DNA of 64,000 nt from Georgenia muralis (GTDB taxonomy: Bacteria; Actinomycetota; Actinomycetes; Actinomycetales; Actinomycetaceae): positions 1,674,001 to 1,738,000 of the forward strand of contig NZ_RKRA01000001.1 of assembly GCF_003814705.1 (NCBI RefSeq). Direction: 5' to 3'. A program made the translations under genes and the position numbers. The notes under the pieces were generated by a model. That model was not told the DNA's origin, searched no databases, and was given only the letters and a program-made list of their open reading frames with translations. Numbering within the stretch: the first letter of the stretch is position 1; the number at the start of each line of letters is the position of its first letter. This document shows positions 19,722-29,559 of the stretch, piece after piece.

Positions 19722-20705
19722 ATGCAGCAGGACGCGCCCCGCGCCCGCTACGCCTACCTCGGCCCCGAGGGCACCTTCACCGAGGAGGCCCTGCGGCAGG
19801 TGACGACCCAGGCGGAGTCGGACCTGCTGCCCTGCACCGACGTCGTCACCGCGCTCGACATGGTCCGCCGCGACGAGGCCGACTACGCCGTCGTCCCCAT
19901 CGAGAACTCCGTCGAGGGTGGGGTCAACGCCACGCTGGACACCCTGGCCGCGGGCGAGCCGCTCGTCATCGTCGGCGAGATGCTCGTGCCGGTGACCTTC
20001 ACCCTTGCCGCCCGGCCCGGGATGACGCTCGACACGGTCCGCCGCGTCGGCACCCACCCCCACGCGTGGGCGCAGTGCCGCGGGTGGGCCGCCCGGCACC
20101 TGCCCGGCGCGATCCACGTCCCGGCGACCTCGACGGCGGCCGCGGCGGCGCTCCTCGCGGGTGGGGAGACGGCGTTCGACGCGTCCCTCTCGTCGGCGCT
20201 GTCGGTGGAGAAGTACGGTCTGCAGGTCCTCGCCGCGGGCGTCGCGGACAACCCGCACGCCGTGACCCGGTTTGTCCTCGCGGCCCGGCCCGGGCTGCTG
20301 CCCGAGCCCACCGGGGCGGACAAGACGACCCTCATGGTCCACCTGCCCGACAACGAGGCCGGGGCGCTGCTCAACATGCTCGAGCAGTTCGCGACGCGTG
20401 GGGTCAACCTGTCGCGCATCGAGTCGCGACCGATCGGCGACTCCCTCGGCCGGTACTCCTTCTCCATCGACGCCGAGGGGCACGTCGCGGAGGAGCGCGT
20501 CCAGGCGACCCTCATCGGCCTGCACCGGGTGTGCCCCACCGTGCGGTTCCTCGGGTCCTACCCGCGCGCGGACGGGCAGGGCGCCCACCTGCGTCCCGGG
20601 ACCCACGACGCCGACTTCCGTGCCGCGAGGGAGTGGGTGGCCGGCCTCCTCGAGCACGGCGGGATCGGGGCCGACGGGCGGCCGGTGGCGGCGCCGGGGG
20701 ACTGA
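19722..20705 (+). CDS. pheA: Prephenate dehydratase
   Basis: A 327-residue enzyme that converts prephenate to phenylpyruvate for phenylalanine synthesis. The PDT domain (about residues 8-190) shows YLGPEGTFTEEAL, VPIENSVEGGV and the catalytic TRF in HAVTRFVL. The ACT regulatory domain (about 205-285) contains GVNLSRIESRPIGDSLGRY, the phenylalanine-binding ESRP motif, so feedback inhibition is expected. ATG 19722 follows TGGGAGGACAC. A TAGGCT box lies about 40 bases upstream. There is no chorismate mutase domain. Confidence 0.95.
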   Translation: MQQDAPRARYAYLGPEGTFTEEALRQVTTQAESDLLPCTDVVTALDMVRRDEADYAVVPIENSVEGGVNATLDTLAAGEPLVIVGEMLVPVTFTLAARPGMTLDTVRRVGTHPHAWAQCRGWAARHLPGAIHVPATSTAAAAALLAGGETAFDASLSSALSVEKYGLQVLAAGVADNPHAVTRFVLAARPGLLPEPTGADKTTLMVHLPDNEAGALLNMLEQFATRGVNLSRIESRPIGDSLGRYSFSIDAEGHVAEERVQATLIGLHRVCPTVRFLGSYPRADGQGAHLRPGTHDADFRAAREWVAGLLEHGGIGADGRPVAAPGD

Positions 20706-20728
20706 GCCCCACCGAGACGCCGGGGCCG

Positions 20729-22012
20729 TCAGCTCCGGGGGGCGGCCGTGCGGACCACGAGGCCGCCCTGCTCGACCCGGGCGTGGACGACCGTGGCGTA
20801 GCCGATGAGGTCACCGTCGACCTGCACGTGCTCGGGCTCCTCGGTCCGCACCACCACCGCCCGTGCTCGGCGGAACTCGATGAACCCGGTGGAGTAGGGC
20901 ATGACGTCCTTGCGCACGCCCAGCCCCTGGAGGGTGACCTTGCGCAGGAGGTCCGCCCACCCGATGATCCCGCCCTTGGTGTCGATCGCGGCGATGTCGA
21001 GCCAGCCGTCGTCGAGCTGGGCGTCGGGGAAGAGGACCACCCCGCCGGGCAGCCTTCCGACGTTGGCGAAGAGGATGGTGCGGGCGGTGAACGGGTCGCC
21101 CTGGCCGGACTCGCCCAGCTCCGCCGTCGCGTGGATCTTGCGGCCGGTGAGGTGCTTGACCCCGGCGAAGAAGTACGCGATCCAGCCGAGCTTGGCCTTG
21201 AGCTCGTCGTCGGCGCCGGCCACCATCGCCGCGTCGAACCCGAGCCCGCCGATGACGAGGAAGACGTGCTCCTTGTCCGGGTCCTCGGTCGGGATCTGAC
21301 CGACCTCGGCCGCCTTCTCCTCGAGCTCGGTGGTGTCCTCCGGCAGGGCGCTGTCGAGGTAGCGGCCCTCGGCGGCCTCACCGCTGTCGGTCCGCTCCGC
21401 CGAGCGGGCGGTGGAGGCGTCGTCCCGGCCGCGGACCTTGCGCTCGTCCTCGGGGGAGAGCGGCTCGGTGCGCAGCCAGCCCAGGTCCATGGGGCGGTCC
21501 CGCCCGGTCAGGGCGGTGGAGACCAGCTCGCGCTCGCTGCCCAGCGGCAGGTCGAGGTTGCGAGCCAGGAGGTTGCCGGTGCCCAACGGGATCAGACCCA
21601 TCGGCACCCCTGTGCCGGCCAGGGCCTCGGCGACGGCGCGCACGGTGCCGTCCCCGCCGGCGGAGATCACGACGGAGGCGCCCTGCTCGACGGCCTCGCG
21701 GGCCTGACCCAGGCCCGGGTCCTCGACGGTGGTCTCGAACCACAGCGGCTCGGGCAGGCCGGCGTCGGTCGCCGTCTGGGTCACCAGGCGCCGCAGCGCC
21801 TCGCCGTCGGCGGACTTCGAGGGGTTGAAGACGACGGCGGGCGGACCCACCGGGGACGCGCTCTCGTCGTCGTCCCGGTCGGGACGCTCCTCACCCTCGG
21901 CGGAGAACGACGGCGTGCGCCGGCGCACTGCCCGCCACGCCAGAGCCGCGAGGACGACGCCGACGACGGCAAGCACCAGCGCGACGAGCGCGACCCACTG
22001 TTCCCATCCCAT
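20729..22012 (-). CDS. Diacylglycerol kinase-family lipid kinase
   Basis: A 427-residue protein with one N-terminal membrane helix (about residues 6-28) and a DAGK catalytic domain. VVFNPSKS, the ATP-site ISAGGDGTVRAVAEAL and LIPLGTGNLLARNLDLPL are the family signatures; the C-terminal half carries VQVDGDL. An acidic, low-complexity insert lies in the middle (about residues 195-245). Likely role is phosphorylation of a lipid or sphingoid-like substrate at the membrane; exact substrate unknown. It converges with pheA and diverges from serS. Confidence 0.9.
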   Translation of the reverse strand: MGWEQWVALVALVLAVVGVVLAALAWRAVRRRTPSFSAEGEERPDRDDDESASPVGPPAVVFNPSKSADGEALRRLVTQTATDAGLPEPLWFETTVEDPGLGQAREAVEQGASVVISAGGDGTVRAVAEALAGTGVPMGLIPLGTGNLLARNLDLPLGSERELVSTALTGRDRPMDLGWLRTEPLSPEDERKVRGRDDASTARSAERTDSGEAAEGRYLDSALPEDTTELEEKAAEVGQIPTEDPDKEHVFLVIGGLGFDAAMVAGADDELKAKLGWIAYFFAGVKHLTGRKIHATAELGESGQGDPFTARTILFANVGRLPGGVVLFPDAQLDDGWLDIAAIDTKGGIIGWADLLRKVTLQGLGVRKDVMPYSTGFIEFRRARAVVVRTEEPEHVQVDGDLIGYATVVHARVEQGGLVVRTAAPRS

Positions 22013-22118
22013 GGCGCAAACGTAACGGCGCCCGCCCGCCTCGGCGCGGCGATCCGGCGTGCCCCCCACCACACACCGGGCGGCGGGCGCGCCGACCGCG
22101 GCCGTTAGGCTCGGAGCC

Positions 22119-23387
22119 ATGATCGACCTTCGAGCACTGCGCGAGGACCCCGAGCGGGTCCGGGCCAGCCAGCGCGCCCGCGGCGAGGACCCCGGCCTCG
22201 TCGACACCCTCCTCGCCGCGGACGGTCGTCGGCGCGAGACCCTCGCCCGGTTCGAGTCCCTGCGCGCGGAGCAGAAGCAGGTCTCCAGGGGAGTCGGGAA
22301 GGCCTCCCCGGAGGAGCGGCCCGCCGTCCTCGCCCGGGCGAAGGAGCTCGCCGAGCAGGTCAAGGCCGCCGAGGCGGCCGCGGGGGAGGCCGGCGCCGAG
22401 GTCGACGCGCTGCTCTACCGCATCCCCAACGTCGTCCTCGACGGCGTACCGGTCGGCGGGGAGGACGACTTCGTCGTCCTGCGGCACGTGGGGACGCCCC
22501 GCGACTTCGCGGCCGAGGGCTTCGAGCCCCGGGACCACCTCGACCTCGGCGAGGGCCTGCGCGCCATCGACACCAAGCGCGGCACGAAGGTCGCCGGCGC
22601 CCGGTTCTACTACCTCACGGGCATCGGCGCCCGGCTCGAGCTGGCCCTGCTCAACGCCGCCGTCGACCAGGCCGTGGCCAACGGCTTCACCCCGATGATC
22701 ACCCCGACGCTCGTCACGCCGCAGACGATGTCCGGCACCGGGTTCCTCGGGTCGCACGCGGACGAGGTCTACCACCTGCCCGGCGACGACCTCTACCTCA
22801 CCGGGACGTCCGAGGTGGCCCTGGCGGGCTACCACGGCGACGAGATCCTCGACCTCTCCGACGGGCCGCTGCGCTACGCCGGCTGGTCCACCTGCTACCG
22901 GCGCGAGGCCGGCTCGTACGGCAAGGACACCCGCGGGATCATCCGGGTCCACCAGTTCAACAAGGTGGAGATGTTCTCCTACGTCCCGGTCGAGGAGGCC
23001 GAGGCCGAGCACGCCCGCCTCCTGGCGTGGGAGGAGGAGATGCTCGCCAAGGTCGAGCTGCCGTACCGGGTCATCGACACCGCGGCGGGGGACCTCGGCA
23101 CCTCCGCCGCGCGCAAGCTCGACTGCGAGGCCTGGCTGCCCACCCAGTCGCGGTACATGGAGGTCACCTCGACCTCGAACTGCACCACGTTCCAGGCGCG
23201 CCGCCTCGGCACGCGCGAGCGGGCGGAGTCCGGCACCCGGCCGGTCGCCACCCTCAACGGCACGCTCGCCACCACCCGCTGGCTCGTCGCGATCCTGGAG
23301 AACCACCAGCAGGCCGACGGCTCGATGCGGGTACCGGCGGGGCTGCGGCCCTACCTCGGTGGGCTGGAGGTCATCGAGCCCGTATGA
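22119..23387 (+). CDS. serS: Seryl-tRNA synthetase
   Basis: A 422-residue class II synthetase that charges tRNA-Ser. The N-terminal coiled-coil arm (about residues 25-105) precedes the catalytic core with motif 2 ([21 protein letters not shown], Arg and Glu present), the serine site [10 protein letters not shown], and motif 3 [19 protein letters not shown] 22119 lies just after GTTAGGCTCGGAGCC; the TAGGCT box is so close that a leaderless mRNA is likely. It overlaps the HAD gene by four bases. Two tRNA-Ser genes are present in the window. Confidence 0.97.
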   Translation: MIDLRALREDPERVRASQRARGEDPGLVDTLLAADGRRRETLARFESLRAEQKQVSRGVGKASPEERPAVLARAKELAEQVKAAEAAAGEAGAEVDALLYRIPNVVLDGVPVGGEDDFVVLRHVGTPRDFAAEGFEPRDHLDLGEGLRAIDTKRGTKVAGARFYYLTGIGARLELALLNAAVDQAVANGFTPMITPTLVTPQTMSGTGFLGSHADEVYHLPGDDLYLTGTSEVALAGYHGDEILDLSDGPLRYAGWSTCYRREAGSYGKDTRGIIRVHQFNKVEMFSYVPVEEAEAEHARLLAWEEEMLAKVELPYRVIDTAAGDLGTSAARKLDCEAWLPTQSRYMEVTSTSNCTTFQARRLGTRERAESGTRPVATLNGTLATTRWLVAILENHQQADGSMRVPAGLRPYLGGLEVIEPV

Positions 23388-24292
23388 GCGGTCAGCTGAG
23401 CGGCACCGACGACGTCCCCGGTACGGCCGCCCCGCTGGCCGAGCGGGTCGCCCGCTGGCGCCGGCGGCTCCCCGCCGGGCTGCCCGCGGCCGGGCCGGGG
23501 CTCCTCGTCGCGCTCGACATCGACGGCACGCTGCTCACCCACGACGGCGAGCTCGCCGAGGAGGTGGCCTCCGCCGTCGCCGAGCTCGACCTCAGCGGCG
23601 CCCGCGTGGTGCTCTCCACCGGCCGGTCGCTCCAGGCCGTCACCCCGGTCGCGGCGCAGCTCGGACTGACGTCGGGCTGGGCCGTGTGCTCCAACGGGGC
23701 GGTCGTGATCCGGCTCGACCCCGACCTCGAGGACGGCCACGAGATCACCGACGTCGTCACGTTCGACCCCGGGCCCACGCTGCGCCTCCTGCGCGAGGAG
23801 CTTCCCGACGGGCTCTTCGCCGTCGAGGACCTCGGCCGCGGGTTCAAGGTCACCGCCCCGTTCCCCATGGGGGAGCTCACCGGTGACGTCGAGGTCGTCG
23901 AATTCGAGGACCTGCTCCACGCCCCCGCCACCCGCGTGACCCTGCGGGCCCCGCACCTCGACTCCGCCGACTTCCACGCCCTGGTCCAGCGGGTGGGCCT
24001 GCACGGGGTGAGCTACGCCGTCGGCTGGACGGCGTGGCTGGACATCTCCCCGGACGGGGTGTCCAAGGCCAGCGCGCTGGAGACCCTGCGGGGGCGGCTC
24101 GACGTCGCCGACGGCGCCACGGTCGCGGTGGGCGACGGCTCGAACGACCTGGAGATGCTCGGCTGGGCCGCGCACGGCGTCGCGATGGGCAACGCCGGGC
24201 CCGACGTCGTCGCCGCGGCGGACGCCGTGACCGACCCGGTGGGTGACCACGGCGCCGCCGTCGTGCTGCGGGCCCTGCTCGCCGCGCGCTGA
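23384..24292 (+). CDS. Cof-type HAD hydrolase
   Basis: A 302-residue soluble phosphatase of the Cof (IIB) subfamily. Motif I is DIDGTLL (Asp45, Asp47), motif II is VLSTGRS, motif III Lys lies in GVSKASAL, and motif IV is [12 protein letters not shown] cap domain sits between motifs II and III. The ATGA overlap with serS means translational coupling, an arrangement common in actinomycetes. Substrate, probably a sugar phosphate or FMN-like phosphate, is unknown. Confidence 0.92.
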   Translation: MSGQLSGTDDVPGTAAPLAERVARWRRRLPAGLPAAGPGLLVALDIDGTLLTHDGELAEEVASAVAELDLSGARVVLSTGRSLQAVTPVAAQLGLTSGWAVCSNGAVVIRLDPDLEDGHEITDVVTFDPGPTLRLLREELPDGLFAVEDLGRGFKVTAPFPMGELTGDVEVVEFEDLLHAPATRVTLRAPHLDSADFHALVQRVGLHGVSYAVGWTAWLDISPDGVSKASALETLRGRLDVADGATVAVGDGSNDLEMLGWAAHGVAMGNAGPDVVAAADAVTDPVGDHGAAVVLRALLAAR

Positions 24293-24316
24293 GGCGGTCC
24301 GCGCGGGTCCGCGGCC

Positions 24317-24898
24317 CTACCGCTCCGCTCGGTCCGCGCGGTCGGCTCGATCCGCGCGGTCGGCGTTGGCGTGGATCGCGTCGCGGACGTCGGCCGCCAG
24401 GCCGGGACGGATGCCCTCCTTCGTGTACCGGGCGGCGCGCTCGTGCGACTGGTGCCAGGCGTCGGTGTCGCCCCAGCGCCGCTGCGCCTCGACGGCGTGG
24501 CTCTCGTCGAACGCGTCCCCGAAGAGCTCGCGCTGCTCGTCCCTGATGAGGTCCGTCCCGGTCTTCTCCTTGCTCGATCGCTCGGTCGGTGGCGACGACG
24601 AGGCCGCGCAGCTCCTCCAGCCGGTCGGCCACGGCGGCCCGCTGCCGTCGTGCTCGCCGACGTCGCCGCCACCGTCGAGCAGGTGATGGATCTCCTCCAG
24701 CCGGAAGCCCAGGCGCCGGTAGACCACCACGTGCTGCAGCCGGATGAGGTCCGCCGCGGTGTAGAGGCGGTACCCGGCGGCGGTGCGCCCGCCGGGACTC
24801 AGGAGCCCGATCTCGTCGTCACGGTGCAGCGTGCGTACCGGACGCCGTGGAGCTCGGCCACCTGGCCGACCGTCCCCGTCCGAACCCGTCGTCGTCAT
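24317..24898 (-). pseudogene. Decayed MerR-family (TipAL-like) regulator
   Basis: One frame gives RTLHRDDEIGLLSPGGRTAAGYRLYTAADLIRLQ, the core of a TipA-type MerR winged helix, and later the TipAS start LFGDAFDESH and WGDTDAWHQS. Family parts expected between these lie in another frame: TVGQVAELHGV before the core, and MADRLEELRGLVVATDRAIEQ after it. So at least four frame changes are needed. The TipAS domain is also cut: ARYTKE joins directly to GIRPGLAADVRDAIHANA, lacking about 80 usual residues. The end is an ADR repeat from a short DNA repeat. It looks like a dead gene, although base-call errors could explain part of it. Confidence 0.75.
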
Positions 24899-25239
24899 GA
24901 CTACCACTGTGACGCCTCACGTCGCGTGAGGGTCAAGCCGCGGAGGCGGGTGCCGCCGGCCGGTGAGGCCGGGGGGCGGTGGCGGCGAGACGAGGGCGCG
25001 GGGTCGGGACCGGCGTTTCTCTGGGCGTGGCCCGCATTTCGGTCCGCGATATGAAGAATCAGCGCCGGAAATGTGGCGGTCCGCTCTTTCGTGCCACGAC
25101 CTGGGGGCACCCGACCTGCACCGTTGCACGATCGTTACGGAAAAGAGGGCCAAGTGAGTTGAATCTCACTTCGTGGACGGGTTGGGTGTCAGTGGGAGCG
25201 ATGAGCGCTCGTGACGAAGATGTAACGAGGAGGACGCAC
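24899..25239. other. 341-base intergenic region, promoter of the second sugar ABC operon
   Basis: No gene is visible. Close to the downstream gene lies AAGTGAG-N6-CTCACTT (25152-25171), a 7-base inverted repeat fit to be an operator. CCGTTGCACGATCGTTACGG at 25121-25140 is a weak, imperfect palindrome. The base composition in 25020-25200 is less GC-rich than the genes around it, as expected for a promoter. Confidence 0.5.
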
Positions 25240-26613
25240 GTGAAGATCACTGCGAAGAAGCGCGGCCTTTCCATGCTGGCGGGAGGTGCTGCGCTGACCC
25301 TCGTCCTGAGCGCCTGCGGCGGCGCCGACGACCTCGGCGGCGGTGGCGGTGGTGGCGGCGACGACGAGGCCACCGGCGGCGACGCCGACTGCGCCGCGTT
25401 CGAGGAGTACGGCTCGTTCGACGGTGAGACCGTCTCGCTGTTCTCCTCCATCCGCGAGACCGAGGCGGACCAGCTCCAGGACACCTTCACCCAGTTCACC
25501 GAGTGCACCGGTATCACGGTCGAGCACAACGGCTCGGGTGAGTTCGAGCAGCAGATCGTCGTCCAGGCCGAGGGTGGCAACGCCCCCGATCTCGCGATCT
25601 TCCCGCAGCCCGGCCTGCTCTCGCGCATGGTGGGCGACGGCTACCTGGTCCCGGCCTCCGAGGCCGTCGAGGCCAACGCCGACGAGGGCTGGTCCGAGGA
25701 CTGGAAGGCCTACGGCACGGTCGACGGCGAGTTCTACGCCGCGCCCCTCATGGCGAGCGTGAAGTCGTTCGTCTGGTACTCCCCGAGCGCCTTCGAGGAG
25801 GGCGGCTACGAGGTCCCCACCACGTGGGACGACCTCATGGCCCTGACCGAGGAGATCGCCGCGACCGGCACCAAGCCCTGGTGCGCCGGCATCGAGTCCG
25901 GTGGCGCCACCGGCTGGCCCGCCACCGACTGGATCGAGGACATGGTCCTGCGCTCCGGCGGCGGCGACGTCTACGACCAGTGGGTCACCCACGAGATCCC
26001 GTTCAACGACCCGGCGATCGTCGAGGCGACCGACATGGCCGGCGCCATCCTCAAGAACGACGACTACGTCAACGGCGGCATCGGCGACTCCCGGTCCATC
26101 GCGACGACGTCGTTCAACGACGGCGGCCTGCCGATCCTCGACGGCGAGTGCTACATGCACCGCCAGGCCTCCTTCTACGAGGCGCAGTGGCCCGAGGGCA
26201 CCGACGTCAGCCCCGAGGGTGACGTCTTCGCCTTCTACCTCCCCGGCGTGAGCGAGGACGAGTCCCCGCTCCTCGTCGCCGGTGAGTTCGTCGGCGCGTT
26301 CAACGACAACGAGGCCACGCAGGCCGTCCAGGCCTACATGTCCTCCGGCGAGTGGGCCAACACCCGCGTCGAGATCGGTGGCGTGACCTCCGCCAACAGG
26401 GCGGTCGACCCCGAGCTCGCCTCGTCCGACGTGCTGCGCCTGGCGATCGAGCTGCTCCAGCAGGAGGACGCGGTCGCTCGCTTCGACGGCTCCGACCTCA
26501 TGCCCTCCGCCGTCGGCGCCGGCTCCTTCTGGACCGGCATGACGCAGTGGATCGACGGTGAGGAGACCCAGACGGTGCTCGACCAGATCGAGGCCTCCTG
26601 GCCCGCCAGCTGA
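25240..26613 (+). CDS. CUT1 sugar ABC substrate-binding lipoprotein (alpha-glucoside AglE-like)
   Basis: A 457-residue extracellular binding protein. The signal peptide ends in the lipobox VLSACG, followed by a poly-Gly and acidic tether. GNAPDLAIFPQPGLL and WCAGIESGGATGWPATDWIEDMVL match binding proteins of alpha-glucoside (AglE-type) importers. I chose GTG 25240, behind CGAGGAGGACGCAC, because it gives a normal signal peptide; an in-frame ATG at 25201 is the alternative. It is followed by a hairpin and two permease genes. Ligand inferred from family only. Confidence 0.87.
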   Translation: MKITAKKRGLSMLAGGAALTLVLSACGGADDLGGGGGGGGDDEATGGDADCAAFEEYGSFDGETVSLFSSIRETEADQLQDTFTQFTECTGITVEHNGSGEFEQQIVVQAEGGNAPDLAIFPQPGLLSRMVGDGYLVPASEAVEANADEGWSEDWKAYGTVDGEFYAAPLMASVKSFVWYSPSAFEEGGYEVPTTWDDLMALTEEIAATGTKPWCAGIESGGATGWPATDWIEDMVLRSGGGDVYDQWVTHEIPFNDPAIVEATDMAGAILKNDDYVNGGIGDSRSIATTSFNDGGLPILDGECYMHRQASFYEAQWPEGTDVSPEGDVFAFYLPGVSEDESPLLVAGEFVGAFNDNEATQAVQAYMSSGEWANTRVEIGGVTSANRAVDPELASSDVLRLAIELLQQEDAVARFDGSDLMPSAVGAGSFWTGMTQWIDGEETQTVLDQIEASWPAS

Positions 26614-26626
26614 CCATCGACGCGGT

Positions 26627-26655
26627 AGGGGAGCGGTCCGTCGGGCCGCTCCCCT
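26627..26655 (+). terminator. Hairpin between binding-protein and permease genes
   Basis: AGGGGAGCGG pairs with CCGCTCCCCT around a 9-base loop. Within an operon this probably acts as a partial terminator or 3' stabiliser giving more binding protein than permease. Confidence 0.6.
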
Positions 26656-26694
26656 CTCCCGTCGGTGCCCCGTCCGTCGCCGAGGAGGGATGAG

Positions 26695-27678
26695 ATGGAC
26701 TTCTTCCTGTTTTCCAAGATCGGCCAGATGATCCTGGCCGTCCTCGTCTTCGCGGCCGTCGTCGCCCTCCTCATGGTGGTCGCGCGGCTCGCGGACAAGT
26801 ACGCCGGGCGCTCCCGGACCGCCTGGGCGCTGCTCGTCTTCGCCGGTCCCGCGGCGCTGCTGCTGGGCGTCGGCCTCATCTACCCCGCGATCCGCACGAC
26901 GACGATGTCGTTCATGGACAACCGGTCGGAGAACTGGGTCGGCCTGGCCAACTACGACTACGTCTTCAACAACCCCGACTCCATCCAGTCGTTCGTCAAC
27001 ACGTTCTGGTGGGTCTTCCTCGTCCCGATCGTCTCGACGTCGGTCGGGCTGCTCTACGCGATCCTCGTGGACGGCAAGCGGTTCGAGAAGCAGGCCAAGT
27101 CGCTGCTGTTCATGCCGATGGCGATCTCGTTCGTGGGCGCCGGCATCATCTGGAAGTTCGTGTACGAGTACCGCGGGGCGGAGCAGACCCAGATCGGCCT
27201 GCTCAACGCGATCCTCGTGGGCCTGGGTATCGAGCCGGTCCGGTTCCTCCAGGACGGCCCGTGGAACACGTTCTTCCTCATCCTCATCATGATCTGGATC
27301 CAGGCCGGTTTCGCCATGGTGCTGCTCTCGGCGTCGATCAAGGCGATCCCGAACGACATCGTCGAGGCCGCCCGTCTGGACGGGGTCAACCCGTGGCAGA
27401 TGTTCCGCTCGATCACGGTGCCGTCCATCCGGCCCACCCTCGTGGTGGTCCTCACGACGATCTCGATCGCCACGCTGAAGATCTTCGACATCACCCGCAC
27501 CGTCACCGGCGCACGGTTCGGCACCCAGGTGCTCGCGAACCAGATGTACGACCAGTCGTTCACCTTCGGCAACAACGGCGTCGGCTCGGCGACGGCGGTG
27601 ATCATCTTCGTCCTGGTGATCCCGATCATCGTCTACAACGTCCGCCAGATGCTGAAGAACAAGGAGGTCCGGGGATGA
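26695..27678 (+). CDS. CUT1 sugar ABC permease (MalF type)
   Basis: A 327-residue permease with an extra N-terminal membrane helix (residues 8-32), then six core segments. The EAA loop NDIVEAARLDGVNPWQMFRSITVPSIRP is typical. The long first helix and FMPMAISFVGAGIIWKFVY match AglF-type permeases. ATG 26695 follows GAGGAGGG. Its stop overlaps the next start by four bases. Confidence 0.92.
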   Translation: MDFFLFSKIGQMILAVLVFAAVVALLMVVARLADKYAGRSRTAWALLVFAGPAALLLGVGLIYPAIRTTTMSFMDNRSENWVGLANYDYVFNNPDSIQSFVNTFWWVFLVPIVSTSVGLLYAILVDGKRFEKQAKSLLFMPMAISFVGAGIIWKFVYEYRGAEQTQIGLLNAILVGLGIEPVRFLQDGPWNTFFLILIMIWIQAGFAMVLLSASIKAIPNDIVEAARLDGVNPWQMFRSITVPSIRPTLVVVLTTISIATLKIFDITRTVTGARFGTQVLANQMYDQSFTFGNNGVGSATAVIIFVLVIPIIVYNVRQMLKNKEVRG

Positions 27679-28613
27679 CCAGCAACCCGACCGCGCTCGC
27701 GACGCCCGCGTCGGCCGAGACGGCCCGTCAGGCCCCGCGCGTCTCCGCCGCCTCCCGCACCAAGACGATGCTGACCTCCAAGATCGCCTCCGCGGTCGCG
27801 ATCATCATCGCGTTCGTGTGGACGGTGCCGACGGTGGGCCTGCTCGTCAGCTCGGTGCGCCCCGAGGGGCAGATCCGCACGACGGGCTGGTGGAGCTTCT
27901 TCACCGACCCCACCTTCACGATGGAGAACTACCAGGAGGTCCTCTTCGGGCGCGCGTCCTCCGGCGCCCTGGCGAACTTCTTCATGAACTCCCTCACCAT
28001 CACCGTGCCCGCGACGGTCATCCCTCTGGTCATCGCGACCATGGCGGCCTACGCGTTCTCGGTGATGCAGTGGAAGGGCCGGGACACCGTCTTCGTCATC
28101 GTCTTCGCCCTCCAGATCGTGCCGCTCCAGATGGCGCTCATCCCGCTGCTGCGGATCTTCTCGGGCACGGAGCTGGCGGACAACTTCCCGTTCCTGCCGA
28201 TCTGGGTGGCACACGCCTCGTTCGGTCTGCCGCTGGCGATCTTCCTGCTGCACAACTTCATGTCCGAGGTGCCCAAGGAGCTCATCGAGGCGGCCCGCGT
28301 CGACGGCGCCGGGCACGTCACGGTGTTCTTCCGGGTGATGATGCCCCTCATGGTCCCCGCCATCGCGAGCTTCGCGATCTTCCAGTTCTTGTGGGTGTGG
28401 AACGACCTGCTCGTCGGGCTGACCTTCTCCGGCGGCAACAACCAGATCCAGCCGCTCACCGCGCGCCTGTCCGAGATGGCCGGCTCGCGCGGGCAGGACT
28501 GGCACCTGCTCACCTCCGGCGCGTTCGTCTCCATGATCGTCCCGCTCATCGTGTTCTTCGCGCTGCAGCGGTACTTCGTGCGCGGCCTCCTGGCCGGCTC
28601 CGTCAAGGGCTGA
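27675..28613 (+). CDS. CUT1 sugar ABC permease (MalG type)
   Basis: A 312-residue permease starting in an ATGA overlap. It has six membrane segments, the EAA loop KELIEAARVDGAGHVTVFFRVMMPLMVPAI and the C-terminal LLAGSVKG. LLVSSVRPEGQIRTTGWW is typical of AglG-type permeases for alpha-glucosides. No glucosidase gene lies in this operon, so the hydrolase must be elsewhere. Confidence 0.92.
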   Translation: MTSNPTALATPASAETARQAPRVSAASRTKTMLTSKIASAVAIIIAFVWTVPTVGLLVSSVRPEGQIRTTGWWSFFTDPTFTMENYQEVLFGRASSGALANFFMNSLTITVPATVIPLVIATMAAYAFSVMQWKGRDTVFVIVFALQIVPLQMALIPLLRIFSGTELADNFPFLPIWVAHASFGLPLAIFLLHNFMSEVPKELIEAARVDGAGHVTVFFRVMMPLMVPAIASFAIFQFLWVWNDLLVGLTFSGGNNQIQPLTARLSEMAGSRGQDWHLLTSGAFVSMIVPLIVFFALQRYFVRGLLAGSVKG

Positions 28614-28639
28614 TCCGCCGGGCGGAAGGTCCCGCGCGC

Positions 28640-28688
28640 ACCGAGGCCGTCGTGCCCCACCCTGGAGGTGGAGGCCGGCGGCCTCGGT
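28640..28688 (+). terminator. Hairpin after the second sugar ABC operon
   Basis: ACCGAGGCCG pairs with CGGCCTCGGT around a 29-base loop, between the permease stop and the hydrolase start. Without a T-run its strength is uncertain. Confidence 0.45.
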
Positions 28689-28735
28689 ACGTCAGGCGGC
28701 CGTCGGACGCCGTGCCCGACGGGTGGAGGTCTCAG

Positions 28736-29527
28736 ATGGGTCACGCCGACCTGCTCGGTGGCACCCTCCCGGTGCTGACGTTCGGCCGCGGTCCGGACCT
28801 CGTCGTCCTGCCCGGCCTCGAGGCCGCAGGCGGCAACCCGGCCGGCCTGGCCCGCCGGATGGAGGAGGCCCGCTACGCGGCGTACGCGCGGTCGCGGACC
28901 GTGCACGTGGTGCGCCGTCCGGTCGGTATCGCACCGGGCACGACCATGGCCGACCTCGCCGGCTCCCTCGCCGCCGCGATCACCGCGGACCTCGGCGCAC
29001 CCGTGGACGTCATGGGCGTCTCCACGGGCGGGTCGCTCGCCCTGCAGCTCGCCGTCGACCACCCCCAGGTGGTGCGCCGGCTGGTGCTGGTCTCCGCGGC
29101 CGCGCGGCTCTCCGACGACGCCCGCGCCACCCAGCGACGCTGGGCCGAACGGGTCCGGGCCGGCCGTCGTCGGCAGGCGGCGGCCGGCCAGGCCGAGCTC
29201 ATGGGCGGAAGCGCGGGAGGCGTCGCGTTCTGGCGGGCGGCGCTGTGGCTCGGCGCCCCGCTCGTGGTCCCGGACGAGCCCGCCGACCTGCTGCGCACGG
29301 TCGAGGCCGAGGACTCCTACGACGTCACGGCCCGGCTCGGCGAGGTCGCCGCGCCCACGCTGCTGGTCGCCGGGGCCCGCGACCGCAACTACGGTGCCGA
29401 CCTCCTGCGCCGCACCGCGGCGCGGATCCCGGGCGCCCGCCTGCGCCTCCACCCGCGCTACGGCCACGCCGCCGCGACGAGCAGCCGCCGCGTGCCGACG
29501 ATGGTGCTGGACTTCCTCGACGAGTGA
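28736..29527 (+). CDS. Alpha/beta-fold hydrolase
   Basis: A 263-residue soluble hydrolase. The nucleophile elbow is GVSTGG, with Ser at about residue 99; an Asp lies in AGARDRNYG and a His in YGHAAA, completing a plausible Ser-Asp-His triad. ATG 28736 is preceded by GGTGGAGG. No close functional family is recognisable and the neighbours do not tell the substrate. Confidence 0.8.
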   Translation: MGHADLLGGTLPVLTFGRGPDLVVLPGLEAAGGNPAGLARRMEEARYAAYARSRTVHVVRRPVGIAPGTTMADLAGSLAAAITADLGAPVDVMGVSTGGSLALQLAVDHPQVVRRLVLVSAAARLSDDARATQRRWAERVRAGRRRQAAAGQAELMGGSAGGVAFWRAALWLGAPLVVPDEPADLLRTVEAEDSYDVTARLGEVAAPTLLVAGARDRNYGADLLRRTAARIPGARLRLHPRYGHAAATSSRRVPTMVLDFLDE

Positions 29528-29559
29528 GCTCGCAGCCCTCGCGGTGCCGTCCCCGCACG

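Noticed and set aside
19644-20657. N-terminal extension of the large membrane protein through pheA on the opposite strand
   Set aside because: The strong ribosome site and signal-like helix at 19643 mark the true start; the extension mirrors pheA.
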